This document shows, one piece after another, positions 1 through 9,250 of a DNA stretch of 64,000 bases. The translations under genes were made by a program, and so were the position numbers. Within the stretch, counting starts at the first letter, position 1; each line of letters begins with the position of its first letter. Location: positions 114,296-178,295 of the forward strand of contig CAJTPU010000004.1 in NCBI GenBank assembly GCA_910578335.1, given 5' to 3'. The notes beneath the pieces were generated by a model. The model did not search any database. It worked only from the letters and a program-made list of their open reading frames with translations, and was not told the origin of the DNA. This DNA is from an uncultured Lachnospiraceae bacterium. Its GTDB lineage: Bacteria > Bacillota > Clostridia > Lachnospirales > Lachnospiraceae.

Positions 1-1740
1 GTAAGGGAAAAGCTGGCTGATAATGAAGTGACGATTGAACAGTTGACGGAAAATCTCGGACAAAATAATCTTGCAAAGGCGAGGGCGTTTGCCGATATGC
101 TTGCGGCAGAGCCCTCCATTGCCAAGGATTCGGCAAAGCTGTTTGAAATCAGGGACAGGCTGATGGTGGACGAGGTACATATCATTGATGAAACAGGAAT
201 TATTACAAGCAGTACGATTGACGCCTACATTGGATTTGACATGAAGAGCGGCGAGCAGTCAAATGCTTTTATGGTTCTTGTCGATGACCCGTCCATTGAG
301 ATTGTGCAGGAGCCCCAGATGAATTCGGCAGAGGGAACCATGATGCAGTATATTGGCGTGGCGAGAACGGATGCAAGAGGGTTTGTACAGGTAGGCGTTC
401 GTCCGGAAGTATTAGAAAGGACACTTGCCGGAACGGATATATCCGTAGTGCTCAGGGACATTGATTTTGGTACAAATGGTTATATCTATGCTATTGATAT
501 GGAAACAGGACTTTTGCTTGCCCATCCAAATGATGCGCTGATTGGCACGGCTGCCACGGCTGCCGGGTTTCCTAAGAACTTTTTGGGAAACGGCAGGGCA
601 AAAATCGACGGACGGACGGGATATTTTTATGCGGAGGAGAGTGACAATATCGTAATAGGAACCTTTCTGCCGTCTTCGGAATATTATTCTGCCCGCCGCA
701 GCCAGACCTTGATGGTATCCATCAGTATGTTTATTATCTTTGGCGTATTGCTGGTGATGATTAACAGAATGGTTGACAGTAAAATTGTGCATGGCATAAA
801 CAGCATTACCGGCTCCACGAAAAAAATTGCGGACGGCGATTTTAATATTACGGTAGATGAAAAGGGAAATCCTGAGTTTGAGCAGCTCTCCGACAGCATC
901 AACAAGATGGTGGAGAGTATTTGCCAGAACGCGCGCAAAAATGAAAATCTGATACGGCAGCAGGAAGCGGATGTGGAAAATAACCGGATACTGATACAGA
1001 ATGTGAAGGACGCCTGTAAAGAGCTGGGACAAGTATCCGGAAAAACGTTGGAAAATGCAGATAATATATACAACGGTACAGGTAAACAGGAGCAGGCGGT
1101 TTCCGACTTGAAGCGCATTATGGAACAGTTGATGCAGGAACTGAACCATAGTGTCAATACTTCTGCTGAGATTTCTTCCGCAACCGGAACGACGACTGAA
1201 AAAATGAAGGAGACACAGTTGCAGATGGTGCTGCTGCAGGATTCCATGCAGAAAATCAGCAATATGTCCATGGAGATTGAAAAAATTATTGATGAAATCA
1301 ATTCGATTGCCCAGCAGACCAACATGCTTTCCTTAAATGCTTCCATTGAGGCGGCAAGGGCAGGCGATACAGGTAAGGGCTTTGCGGTAGTAGCCTTACA
1401 GGTGGGAGAGCTTGCAGCAAGAAGCTCGCAGGCGGCGAAAGAAACGTATGAGCTGATAACCAATTCTATGAAGGCAGTCAAGGAAGGACAGAAGATTACG
1501 GGACAGACGGTGAATACCTTTGGCGTAGTGGTGGAAAATATTGAGCGCTCAAGACAGGATGTGGAAGAAATATCCCATATGGTAGAACAGAATGTCAATA
1601 TTGTAAAGCTTGCGGTTAGTCAGTTGGGTCAGATTTCCGATGTAGTAGAAGAGAATGTACGGATTTCCCATAATACGAAGGAAGTATCCTCCGATATGGT
1701 TGAGATTACTGACAATCTGTTACATCTGATAGAAGTATAA
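1..1740 (+). CDS. Methyl-accepting chemotaxis protein, 5' end outside window
   Basis: Chemoreceptor that would relay a ligand signal to CheA/CheW. The frame is open to base 1 with no stop, so the GTG at 28 is probably internal and the first membrane helix lies outside the window. The visible part has an extracellular Cache-like sensor region (about the first 220 residues), one membrane helix (near 'SMFIIFGVLLVMI'), a HAMP segment and a long coiled coil. The conserved signalling tip reads 'NMLSLNASIEAARAGDTGKG'. The ligand cannot be read from the sequence. A strong terminator follows, so this is the end of its transcription unit. Confidence 0.93.
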   Translation, partial: VREKLADNEVTIEQLTENLGQNNLAKARAFADMLAAEPSIAKDSAKLFEIRDRLMVDEVHIIDETGIITSSTIDAYIGFDMKSGEQSNAFMVLVDDPSIEIVQEPQMNSAEGTMMQYIGVARTDARGFVQVGVRPEVLERTLAGTDISVVLRDIDFGTNGYIYAIDMETGLLLAHPNDALIGTAATAAGFPKNFLGNGRAKIDGRTGYFYAEESDNIVIGTFLPSSEYYSARRSQTLMVSISMFIIFGVLLVMINRMVDSKIVHGINSITGSTKKIADGDFNITVDEKGNPEFEQLSDSINKMVESICQNARKNENLIRQQEADVENNRILIQNVKDACKELGQVSGKTLENADNIYNGTGKQEQAVSDLKRIMEQLMQELNHSVNTSAEISSATGTTTEKMKETQLQMVLLQDSMQKISNMSMEIEKIIDEINSIAQQTNMLSLNASIEAARAGDTGKGFAVVALQVGELAARSSQAAKETYELITNSMKAVKEGQKITGQTVNTFGVVVENIERSRQDVEEISHMVEQNVNIVKLAVSQLGQISDVVEENVRISHNTKEVSSDMVEITDNLLHLIEV

Positions 1741-1769
1741 AGGAAGAAGGGTAAAAAAAGTTGCAATTT

Positions 1770-1808
1770 CCGGATTTCTGTGGTACACTTCCACAGGAAT
1801 CCGGTTTT
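1770..1808 (+). terminator. Rho-independent terminator after the chemoreceptor
   Basis: Arms 1770-1783 and 1791-1804 pair over 14 bp with a single G-U, a 7-nt loop, then TTTT. It separates the chemoreceptor from the riboswitch-controlled unit downstream. Confidence 0.8.
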
Positions 1809-1837
1809 ACTTTGTCCGGTAAATCAAGTGAATACAG

Positions 1838-2020
1838 GCGGCTGCAGGTGTCGGACGGGCATGAAATGCCATGGGTCCGGTGAAAAGGGAAGCAGGTGAG
1901 AGTCCTGCACGAACCCGTCGCTGTAATAAGGGAGCCACATTTTGATTTGTGCCACTGGACGTTTGTCTGGGAAGGTGAAGTGCGGCGTTGAGCTTAAAGT
2001 CAGAAGACCTGCCTGCAGGA
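1838..2020 (+). ncRNA. Cobalamin (B12) riboswitch
   Basis: The sequence carries the hallmarks of the AdoCbl/cobalamin aptamer: a GGGAAGCAGGTGAGAGTCC core followed by CTGCACGAACCCGTCGCTGTAA, a GCCACTGG segment, TGGGAAGGTG, and the closing AAGTCAGAAGACCTGCCTGC. It lies about 190 bp upstream of a DUF4430 gene and an ECF S-component gene and points the same way. A hairpin (about 2072-2092) and a terminator pair follow, consistent with control by transcription termination when cobalamin is bound. Confidence 0.95.
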
Positions 2021-2118
2021 CCGGTACAAAAATGACCACGAGGAATTGGCATTGTACGCACACTTACGGTATCGAATCCGTTTCGATGCTATAGTCGTGA
2101 TGCAGAAAATTCTCCAAT

Positions 2119-2171
2119 CCCTGTCGTGAAGCGGCAGGGATTTTCCTTGTCGTGAAGCGGCAGGGATTTTT
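2119..2171 (+). terminator. Two tandem, near-identical terminator hairpins of the riboswitch
   Basis: Hairpin 1: CCCTGTC (2119-2125) pairs with GGCAGGG (2133-2139), then TTTT. Hairpin 2: CCTTGTC (2145-2151) pairs with GGCAGGG (2159-2165), then TTTTT. Both have the same GTGAAGC loop, so one is a recent duplicate of the other. They lie between the aptamer and the first gene and probably form the expression platform or its back-up. Confidence 0.75.
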
Positions 2172-2212
2172 GTGTATACCTGTATTTGCAAATATGCTAA
2201 GGAGGAGAAAAA

Positions 2213-2644
2213 ATGGCAGAAAAACAAGAAAAAAAGCAAACAAACAAAAAAGCACTTATCGGTGCGGCGGCACTGATAGCGGTAATTGCGGTACTGGCAG
2301 TGGTGTTCTTTGTATTTCGGGAAAAGCCCGTGCAGGGACAAAAGAGCATTACCATTGAGGTTATCGACAATACCCAAAGTAGTACAGTCTACGAAGTACA
2401 TACGGATGCAGAGTATTTAAGGCAGGCGATGGAAGAGGCAAAAGGGCTGGAATTTTTAGGAACGGAGAGCGAGTATGGTCTTATGGTAGAAACCATAAAT
2501 GGCGTTACGCCGGACTACAATGTGGACGGTGCTTACTGGAGTTTTTATGTCAACGGTGCTTACTGCAACTATGGTATTGATTCCCAGCCGGTTGAGGATG
2601 GAGATGCATTTGTAATCAAGTATGAGATGAATGCTACAGAATAG
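2213..2644 (+). CDS. Membrane-anchored DUF4430 (transcobalamin-like) protein
   Basis: 143 aa. A lysine-rich start is followed by one hydrophobic anchor (about 15-37, no lipobox Cys). The extracellular domain ends in the DUF4430 signature 'WSFYVNGAYCNYGIDSQPV' with VEDGD before the last strand. DUF4430 resembles the C-terminal domain of eukaryotic transcobalamin/intrinsic factor, and in Firmicutes it often travels with ECF transporters. Strong RBS (AAGGAGGAG). It is the first gene after the cobalamin riboswitch, so a surface role in capturing corrinoid for the S component downstream is likely (inference). Confidence 0.85.
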   Translation: MAEKQEKKQTNKKALIGAAALIAVIAVLAVVFFVFREKPVQGQKSITIEVIDNTQSSTVYEVHTDAEYLRQAMEEAKGLEFLGTESEYGLMVETINGVTPDYNVDGAYWSFYVNGAYCNYGIDSQPVEDGDAFVIKYEMNATE

Positions 2645-2715
2645 GGAATGACTGCAAAAAGCATCTTCAGGAATTTTCGCGAGAGGAGCCGTCAGAGCAG
2701 GCAGGTGAGGGAATT

Positions 2716-3264
2716 ATGAACAAAGGACAGGGCAGGCTGACCATAGGCATACAGGATATTGCGTTAATTGGTATGATGACCGCAGTTATTGAGGTCAGTA
2801 AGCTTGCGCTGTCTTTTCTGCCGAATATCGAACTGGTTACGTTCTGGATTATTATGTTTACACTGTTTTTAGGAACCAAAACCATATATGCCATTGCCGC
2901 TTTTATTCTCATTGAAATTTCTCTTTATGGCGTGCAAACATGGGTCATTATGTACCTGTATATGTGGCCGGTTTTGTCTTTGGTGGTTTACCTGTGCAGG
3001 AAAAATGATTCTGTATGGTTTTACAGTATTCTCTCCGGTTTTTTCGGGCTGCTTTTTGGCGCCTTCTGCGCGCTCCCTTATATGGTAATCGGGGCGGTGG
3101 ACGGCGGCGTGCAAAGCGGGCTCATTATGGCATTTAACTGGTGGGTTGCCGGGATTCCCTATGATATCATACATGGCGTTGCCAATGCCGCTCTTATGCT
3201 TGTGCTGTATCGTCCTGTCAGAACGCTGTTTAACAGGCTTATTCCTCTTCGTCGTTCCACGTAG
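2716..3264 (+). CDS. ECF transporter S component, probable cobalamin/corrinoid specificity
   Basis: 182 aa, almost wholly hydrophobic with about five to six membrane helices, the size and form of an energy-coupling-factor substrate-binding subunit. It lies 71 bp after the DUF4430 gene in the same riboswitch-controlled unit, which is the reason for proposing a cobalamin-type substrate. No EcfA/EcfT genes are nearby, so it would use a shared (group II) ECF module encoded elsewhere. Its last 26 bp overlap the 3' end of the convergent histidine kinase gene. Confidence 0.8.
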   Translation: MNKGQGRLTIGIQDIALIGMMTAVIEVSKLALSFLPNIELVTFWIIMFTLFLGTKTIYAIAAFILIEISLYGVQTWVIMYLYMWPVLSLVVYLCRKNDSVWFYSILSGFFGLLFGAFCALPYMVIGAVDGGVQSGLIMAFNWWVAGIPYDIIHGVANAALMLVLYRPVRTLFNRLIPLRRST

Positions 3265-4666
3265 AGCAGGACAGGGAAAAGATAAATTCCGTGCCCACGC
3301 CTTCCGTGCTGATGACGTTGATGTGCTCCTCGTGGGAGGTGATGATTTCCCTTACGATGGAAAGTCCGAGTCCCGTACCCTTTTTATCCTTGCCGCGGGA
3401 GGAATCCGATTTGTAAAAACGCTCCCAAATCATCTTTAAATCATCCTTTGGGATGCCGATGCCGCTGTCTTTTACGGAAACAAAAAGCTTGTGCTTCTTT
3501 TCGGAGGTTTCGATGCGGATGACCGAGTCATGGTGGCTGAATTTGATGGCATTGTCCAAAAGGTTGTAGAGCACTTGCTGGATTTTTCCCATATCGGCAT
3601 TGACATACATCACGTCGCTGGTTAGGATGAGTTCGATGGCAATTTTCTTTTTGCGGCATGTCCCCTCGAAAGAGGCTGCCGTATTGCGGATAACTTTGTT
3701 GATATCAAAGTCCGTTTTGTCTAAGAGCATTCCCTTTGTATTCAAGTTGTTTAAGGTTAGCAGGCTGTTTGTCAGTTTTGTCAGCCTTTCCGTTTCGTTC
3801 AATACAATCTGTAAATATTTTTCGTATAGTTCAGGCGGTATGGTGCCGTCCAGCATGGCTTCCAGATAACCGCGTATGGAGGTAAGCGGGGAGCGGAAAT
3901 CGTGGGAAATATTGGCGACAAATTTTTTTTGATTGTCCTCTGTGCGTGCAATTTCACTTGCCATATAGTTTAAGCAGGCGGCAAGGTAGCCGATTTCATC
4001 TTCACTTTCCACTTGAAACTCATAGTGCATATTGCCGGAGGCATACTGTTCTGTGGCATAAGTGATTTTTCGAAGCGGCACATAGACAATTTCCGTAAAA
4101 AAAATCAAAATAATCAGTGACAGCAAAAACAGGATGCACAGGGTAATATAGGAAATGTTTAACAGGCTGTTGCAGGATTTTTCTATGCCTGTCATGGCGG
4201 TATGCACAACAAGATACCCTTTCACCTTATATTCGGAGGTGATGGGTACAATGATATTGAGCATATCGTTCTCATAGCTGTCAAAAAAGGTTCCTATATT
4301 GTAATAAGAGCCGGCGGTTATGGTAGGGTCAAAGCTTTCAATCATAACCACGTCTTCTACGTTAAGAGGGGCGTCCGTGCTTAAAATCAGACGCCCGGAA
4401 GGATTGATAATCCAGATAACGGAATCTAAATAGACGGAAAATATGTCAAGCTGCATCTTTACGGCTTCCAGAGAGGTGTCGTTGGTATACAATCCCGACA
4501 CATAATTATCGGCAATCAGCGTTGCCTCAGAGTAAAGCGCATTTGCCTTCTCTCTGGTAAGCTGTTCCATTGTCATGCTGGGCACAAAGGTGGTTATGAT
4601 GATAAAGCCAAAAATGCCAAAGATAACGTATGCCAGCACAAATTTCAAGTAAAGGGTTTTTTTCAT
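3239..4666 (-). CDS. Sensor histidine kinase, OmpR-partner type
   Basis: 475 aa. N-terminal helix (about 8-30), extracytoplasmic sensor region, second helix (about 170-190), HAMP, phosphoacceptor box 'ISHDFRSPLTSIRGYLEAML', an N box (NLLDNAIKFS) and a GTGLGLSIV nucleotide box. All catalytic motifs are intact. Its ATG overlaps the end of the upstream response regulator gene by 4 bp, so the two are translationally coupled. The signal is unknown. Confidence 0.94.
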   Translation of the reverse strand: MKKTLYLKFVLAYVIFGIFGFIIITTFVPSMTMEQLTREKANALYSEATLIADNYVSGLYTNDTSLEAVKMQLDIFSVYLDSVIWIINPSGRLILSTDAPLNVEDVVMIESFDPTITAGSYYNIGTFFDSYENDMLNIIVPITSEYKVKGYLVVHTAMTGIEKSCNSLLNISYITLCILFLLSLIILIFFTEIVYVPLRKITYATEQYASGNMHYEFQVESEDEIGYLAACLNYMASEIARTEDNQKKFVANISHDFRSPLTSIRGYLEAMLDGTIPPELYEKYLQIVLNETERLTKLTNSLLTLNNLNTKGMLLDKTDFDINKVIRNTAASFEGTCRKKKIAIELILTSDVMYVNADMGKIQQVLYNLLDNAIKFSHHDSVIRIETSEKKHKLFVSVKDSGIGIPKDDLKMIWERFYKSDSSRGKDKKGTGLGLSIVREIITSHEEHINVISTEGVGTEFIFSLSCSTWNDEEE

Positions 4667-5373
4667 GACAGGCTCCCTTTCACTTCAAATTTGTAGCCAA
4701 TACCCCATATAGTAGAAATTTTCCATGCTTCGTGGTCTTTTATTTTTTCGCGGAGACGTTTGATATGTACATCAACGGTACGCGTGTCTCCAATATATTC
4801 ATATCCCCAAATCTGGTCGAGAAGTTGCTCTCTGGTAAATACATGGTTGGGTGAGGACGCCAGAAAATAAAGGAGCTCCAGCTCCTTAGGAGGCATTTCA
4901 ACGGTATTTCCCATATAAATAACAGAGTAATTGGTCTGATTGATAATCAGGTCAGGATATTCTACGCGCTTGTCCGTTACGGGCTCGGGTACGGCAACCG
5001 CAGGCTTATAGCGGCGCAGCACTGCTTTGACCCTTGCCACAAGCTCCTTGGAATCAAAGGGTTTTTCCATAAAATCATCGGCGCCAAGCTCAAGCCCAAG
5101 TACTTTGTCAAAAATTTCACCTTTTGCAGAAAGAATGATAATGGGAGTTTGTCTGGCAGCACGGACTTCCCTGCATACCTGATACCCGTCCATGCCGGGC
5201 AGCATTAAATCCAGCAGAATCAGGTTGGGCTCAAAAGATTCAACAGCAGTCAGTGCAGCTTCCCCGTCCCCGACAATCATGGTTTCAAAGCATTCCTTAT
5301 TTAGGTAGAGGGAAATCAGCTCTGCTATATTCTCATCATCATCAACAATGAGTATTTTTTGTTTATTTACCAT
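4663..5373 (-). CDS. OmpR/PhoB-family response regulator
   Basis: 236 aa. Receiver domain with acidic pocket (DDDE) and phosphoacceptor Asp in 'LILLDLMLPGMDGYQV', conserved Lys in EKPF, then a winged-helix DNA-binding domain (about 135-230) ending 'STIWGIGYKFE'. Start supported by AGGAG 6 nt upstream. It lies 15 bp after mutS2 on the same strand and is coupled to the kinase gene. Confidence 0.95.
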   Translation of the reverse strand: MVNKQKILIVDDDENIAELISLYLNKECFETMIVGDGEAALTAVESFEPNLILLDLMLPGMDGYQVCREVRAARQTPIIILSAKGEIFDKVLGLELGADDFMEKPFDSKELVARVKAVLRRYKPAVAVPEPVTDKRVEYPDLIINQTNYSVIYMGNTVEMPPKELELLYFLASSPNHVFTREQLLDQIWGYEYIGDTRTVDVHIKRLREKIKDHEAWKISTIWGIGYKFEVKGSLS

Positions 5374-5388
5374 ACTTGCTCCTATTCT

Positions 5389-7764
5389 TTATTTAAATGT
5401 TACAATTGTGACGCCGGCGTCGCCTTCGCCAAACTCGCCCAAACGAAATTCTTTGACATACTTTAAGCGCTTTAAGTGGTTGTGTACGGCATTCCGTAAG
5501 GCGCCGGTTCCCTTTCCGTGTACGACGCGGACACTGGAAAGATGCGAAAGATAAGCATCGTCCAAATATTTATCCAGCATAGCGACTGCTTCGTCGCAGG
5601 TTTTCCCCAAAAGATTGATTTCGGGAGAAATCGTCAGTGTTTTTGACATTTTCATTTTACCGCCCGAGGTTTTTACGGCGCTTTTGACAGAAGCCGTGTC
5701 GTTGTCTGCTAAAAGTACTAAATCATTGACATTGACAGAAGAGCGGATGATGCCGCATTGTACAAAGAGATTGCCCTTTGCATCCGGCAGGGAGCTCACG
5801 GTTCCTTTCAGCCCCATGGAAAGGATTCTTACGGAATCTCCCTTCTTCAGCTTTTTGGGGTCTAAAGTCTTTTTGACGGAAGAAGGAGGAATTTTCAGCG
5901 CAAGCCTCTCGTTTTTGTCGTCAATTTTTTGCCTGAGATTCTGGCGCTTTTGCTCCAGCTCCTTCATGTTGCTGCCGTCCGTCTGATTAAAGCTGCGAAT
6001 GGTCTCGTCCGCCATCGCTTTTGCTTCCAGCAGGATAGTGCGCGCCTGCTCGTGCGCTTCTTTCAGTATTTTATCCTTGGCGTTGTCCAGCTTTTCGTTT
6101 TTTGCTTTAAGCTGTGTCTCCAGCGCTTTGACTCTATCCTTATATTCGGCGGCCTCCCGCCTTTCCTTTTCTATAATCAGGCGGCTGTTTTCCAGATTGG
6201 CGATAACATCCTCAAAGCTTTCGTCTTCTTTACTTATCTGCTCCTTGGCTGCTGCTATGATAGTATCCGGCAGCCCAAGCTTGGAGGATATCGCAAAAGC
6301 ATTACTCTTTCCGGGGATGCCAATCAAAAGCCTGTAGGTAGGCTTTAGGGACTCCACGCTAAATTCACAGCAGGCATTTTCCACAAAAGGCGTGGAGAGG
6401 GCATAAAGCTTCAGCTCGCTGTAATGGGTGGTTGCCATGGTGCGGATACCTCTGCCATGCAAATAATCCAAAATAGCTATGGCAAGTGCCGCTCCCTCTG
6501 TAGGGTCGGTTCCGGCACCCAGCTCATCAAACAGACAGAGTGCATTTTCGTCTGCGTGTGACAGAATTGTCACAATAGTTGTCATATGTGAAGAAAAGGT
6601 GGACAGACTTTGTTCAATGCTTTGTTCATCTCCAATATCTGCAAAAACTTCCTCAAAGATGGAAAGCTCTGAGCGGTCAAGCGCCGGTATATGAAGCCCC
6701 GCCTGCCCCATAAGGGTAAACAGTCCCACTGTTTTTAAAGAGACTGTTTTGCCGCCGGTGTTGGGACCGGTAATAATCAACAAATCAAATTCCTTGCCAA
6801 GCCGGATATCAATAGGGACTACTTTTTTCTTTTCCAGTAAAGGATGGCGCCCTTTGCGGATGTTGATATAATGTTCCGTGTTGAATACAGGCATGGTGCC
6901 ATTGTAATCCATAGCAAGCTTGCCCTTTGCAAATACAAAGTCAAGACGGGTCATAATGCGCTGGTTGTCGGAAAGCTCCTTTGTATGTGCGGAAACTTGG
7001 GCAGATAAATCGGCAAGAATCCGTTCAATTTCCTTTTGTTCCTCAATGGCAAGCTCCCGCAGGCGGTTGTTTAGTTCGACGACAGCGGCGGGTTCAATAA
7101 AAAAGGTAGAGCCGGTTGCCGACTGGTCGTGTACCAGTCCGGATACCTGATTTTTAAATTCTGCTTTGATGGGAAGGCAGTAGCGGTCTCCGCGCATGGT
7201 GATAACGGCGTCCTGCAGATAAGTACGGCAGGAGCCGTTTAACATGGAGCCTAACTGGTTATGGATTTTTTCACCCGTAAGCTGTATATTGCGCCGGATG
7301 TGTTTCAGCTCAGAGCTTGCGTCGTCAGCAACTTCCTCTTCTGAGAGAAGGCAGCGGCGAATTTCGTCGGAAATAAACGACAGTGATGTCAGGTACTCAA
7401 AAAGCTGGTCCAAAGAATCCTGCACGGATTCGTCTTTTTCATTTCTGCCATACGCTTTGATGCGGGCTACGTTTTCCAAAAATCCTGCAATTTTTAAAAG
7501 CTCCGGAATGGAAAGGGAACTGCCGACTTCAAGAGATTTTAAAGAAAATCCCAAATCCTTGTTGCCGCCAAAGGAAGTACTTCCATACCGGAACAGACGG
7601 GACAGAGCGTCAGCCGTTTCGGTCTGCGCGGATTGGATTTCTGATAAATCCGTATCCGGAAGCAATGCCTCACACATCTTTTTGCCGGGCTCCGAGTCTG
7701 CTTTCAGGACTAGTTGTGAAATAATTTTATGATACTCTAAGGTTTGCAATACTTTTTTGTTCAT
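5389..7764 (-). CDS. mutS2: MutS2 (MutS-family ATPase with Smr domain)
   Basis: 791 aa, the normal length. Order: N-terminal helical/clamp region, MutS ATPase with Walker A 'ITGPNTGGKTVSLKTVG' and Walker B 'LCLFDELGAGTDPTEGAAL', a coiled coil (about 510-620), a KOW-like segment, then a C-terminal Smr domain with HGKGTGALR. The usual LDLRG of Smr reads INLLGKT here, so nuclease activity is uncertain. Known homologues suppress recombination and/or split collided ribosomes. The start ATG overlaps the stop of murG (ATGA). Confidence 0.96.
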   Translation of the reverse strand: MNKKVLQTLEYHKIISQLVLKADSEPGKKMCEALLPDTDLSEIQSAQTETADALSRLFRYGSTSFGGNKDLGFSLKSLEVGSSLSIPELLKIAGFLENVARIKAYGRNEKDESVQDSLDQLFEYLTSLSFISDEIRRCLLSEEEVADDASSELKHIRRNIQLTGEKIHNQLGSMLNGSCRTYLQDAVITMRGDRYCLPIKAEFKNQVSGLVHDQSATGSTFFIEPAAVVELNNRLRELAIEEQKEIERILADLSAQVSAHTKELSDNQRIMTRLDFVFAKGKLAMDYNGTMPVFNTEHYINIRKGRHPLLEKKKVVPIDIRLGKEFDLLIITGPNTGGKTVSLKTVGLFTLMGQAGLHIPALDRSELSIFEEVFADIGDEQSIEQSLSTFSSHMTTIVTILSHADENALCLFDELGAGTDPTEGAALAIAILDYLHGRGIRTMATTHYSELKLYALSTPFVENACCEFSVESLKPTYRLLIGIPGKSNAFAISSKLGLPDTIIAAAKEQISKEDESFEDVIANLENSRLIIEKERREAAEYKDRVKALETQLKAKNEKLDNAKDKILKEAHEQARTILLEAKAMADETIRSFNQTDGSNMKELEQKRQNLRQKIDDKNERLALKIPPSSVKKTLDPKKLKKGDSVRILSMGLKGTVSSLPDAKGNLFVQCGIIRSSVNVNDLVLLADNDTASVKSAVKTSGGKMKMSKTLTISPEINLLGKTCDEAVAMLDKYLDDAYLSHLSSVRVVHGKGTGALRNAVHNHLKRLKYVKEFRLGEFGEGDAGVTIVTFK

Positions 7765-8834
7765 GAAGATTCCTTTACAATTTCCTTAATCAATCCCATG
7801 ATAGTGCTGATGGAGTCAAGCTGCGGACTCTGCTTCATGGCATTGATATAAGACTGTCTGGAGCAGTAAAGCTCCTGTACTTTTTCTACCAGCAGGTTTT
7901 CTGATAAATCGTCCTCGTCGATGACAATAGAAAAGCCCTGCGCCTCAAAGGAGCGTGCATTCAAAAGCTGGTCGCCCCTGCTCTTTGCCGAAGGGAGCGG
8001 AATCAGGATATTGGGCTTGTTTAAGGCGAGAAGCTCACAGATGGCATTGGCGCCCGCACGGGAAATCACCAAATCTGCCATTGCAAAAATATCCTTAAGC
8101 TCCGACTTCAAATATTCAAACTGCTTATAGCCTTTTTCTGTTAAAAGAAGATTGTCTACCTTATCCTTGCCGCACAGATGGACGACTTGAAAATCTTCCA
8201 AAAGCATGGGAAGCGCCGCGCGTACCGCCTGATTGACGCTTGCTGCGCCCTGACTGCCGCCAATAACCATGATGACGGGCTTGTTTGCGGTAAAACCGCA
8301 CATGTCAAGTCCCGCAAGCTTATTGCCGGAAGACAACTCTTCTCTGATGGGCGAACCGGTAAGAACAGCTTTTTCCTTGGGAAGCATCTGCAGGGTTTCC
8401 GGGAAATTACAGCAGATTTTATCGGCAGCCGGAATGCAGAGCTTGTTGGCAAGTCCGGGCGTCATGTCGGATTCGTGGATAATACAGGGAATTTTCAGCG
8501 ACGCCGCCGCGCGCACCACAGGCACGCTCACAAAACCGCCCTTGGAAAATACCACATCCGGTTTCAACTGTTTTAAGTATTTTCTTGCTTCGGAATAGCC
8601 TTTTATGACACGGAACGGGTCCGTAAAATTTTTGGGGTCAAGGTAACGCCTGAATTTGCCGGTGGAGATGCCCTGATAAGGAATATCAAAGTCGGCAATC
8701 AGCCTCTTCTCAATGCCGTCGTAGGAACCCATATAATAAATTTCAAAGCCGGCGCCTTTTAAGTGTGGTAAAAGAGCAATATTCGGTGTCACATGACCGG
8801 CGGTACCGCCGCCTGTTAAAACGATTTTTTTCAA
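7761..8834 (-). CDS. murG: UDP-N-acetylglucosamine-N-acetylmuramyl-(pentapeptide) pyrophosphoryl-undecaprenol GlcNAc transferase
   Basis: Converts lipid I to lipid II on the inner face of the membrane. The GT-B fold is shown by the N-terminal 'IVLTGGGTAGHVTPN' glycine-rich loop, 'GGFVSVPVV', 'IIHESDMTPGLANK' and the C-terminal 'GSQGAASVNQAV' and 'SRAGANAICELLALNKP' motifs. The frame runs upstream to 8981, but a TTG at 8834 just behind GGGAGG gives 357 aa, the usual MurG length, so that start is preferred. It is unusual to find murG outside the mur/division cluster and coupled to mutS2. Confidence 0.95.
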   Translation of the reverse strand: MKKIVLTGGGTAGHVTPNIALLPHLKGAGFEIYYMGSYDGIEKRLIADFDIPYQGISTGKFRRYLDPKNFTDPFRVIKGYSEARKYLKQLKPDVVFSKGGFVSVPVVRAAASLKIPCIIHESDMTPGLANKLCIPAADKICCNFPETLQMLPKEKAVLTGSPIREELSSGNKLAGLDMCGFTANKPVIMVIGGSQGAASVNQAVRAALPMLLEDFQVVHLCGKDKVDNLLLTEKGYKQFEYLKSELKDIFAMADLVISRAGANAICELLALNKPNILIPLPSAKSRGDQLLNARSFEAQGFSIVIDEDDLSENLLVEKVQELYCSRQSYINAMKQSPQLDSISTIMGLIKEIVKESS

Positions 8835-8851
8835 AGCAATGCCTCCCGTAA

Positions 8852-9094
8852 TCAATATGACTGTAAGGACTCCAGCGCTTTTGCAAGCTGGTCCGGACAG
8901 GAAGTAGATTTCATTCCGCACTGAATGCCCTTTAATTTTGAGATGGCATCCTCTACCTTCATGCCGCGTACAAGACTGCAAATACCCTTTAAGTTGCCGT
9001 TGCAGCCACCCGTAAACTGAACCGATTCAATGATGCCGCCGGATACCTCTATGTCGATTGCTGTGGAACAGGTACCGTGTGTCTGATATTTCAT
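8852..9094 (-). CDS. TSCPD domain protein (TIGR03905-like)
   Basis: 80 aa starting at the ATG behind GGAGG. It has the conserved Cys-rich signature with CNGN near residue 31 and 'CGMKSTSCPDQLAKAL' near the end, which names the TSCPD family. The same fold occurs at the C-terminus of some ribonucleotide reductases; the free-standing protein has no firm function. First gene of the minus-strand run, 17 bp before murG. Confidence 0.9.
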   Translation of the reverse strand: MKYQTHGTCSTAIDIEVSGGIIESVQFTGGCNGNLKGICSLVRGMKVEDAISKLKGIQCGMKSTSCPDQLAKALESLQSY

Positions 9095-9250
9095 AATAAT
9101 CCTCCAATCTTTCATGCGGATAATTCGTTTGTCTAAAGAAGGATTATAGCAGAAAAGTGTCCGATATTCCAGTGATTCTACAGATATTTTTTGCTGCAGG
9201 GTGATTCTTATGCATGGCATGAGGGGCTTTATGGTGAGGGGATGAAGCAA

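Noticed and set aside
684..1598. 304-aa open frame on the minus strand
   Set aside because: Lies wholly inside the chemoreceptor coiled coil; Ser/Cys/Phe-rich composition typical of an antisense shadow, no RBS.
1807..2061. Open frames antisense to the cobalamin riboswitch
   Set aside because: Structured RNA region; peptides show no protein-like pattern and have no RBS.
8835..8981. N-terminal extension of murG
   Set aside because: Runs into the TSCPD gene, lacks MurG homology; TTG at 8834 with GGGAGG gives the family's normal length.
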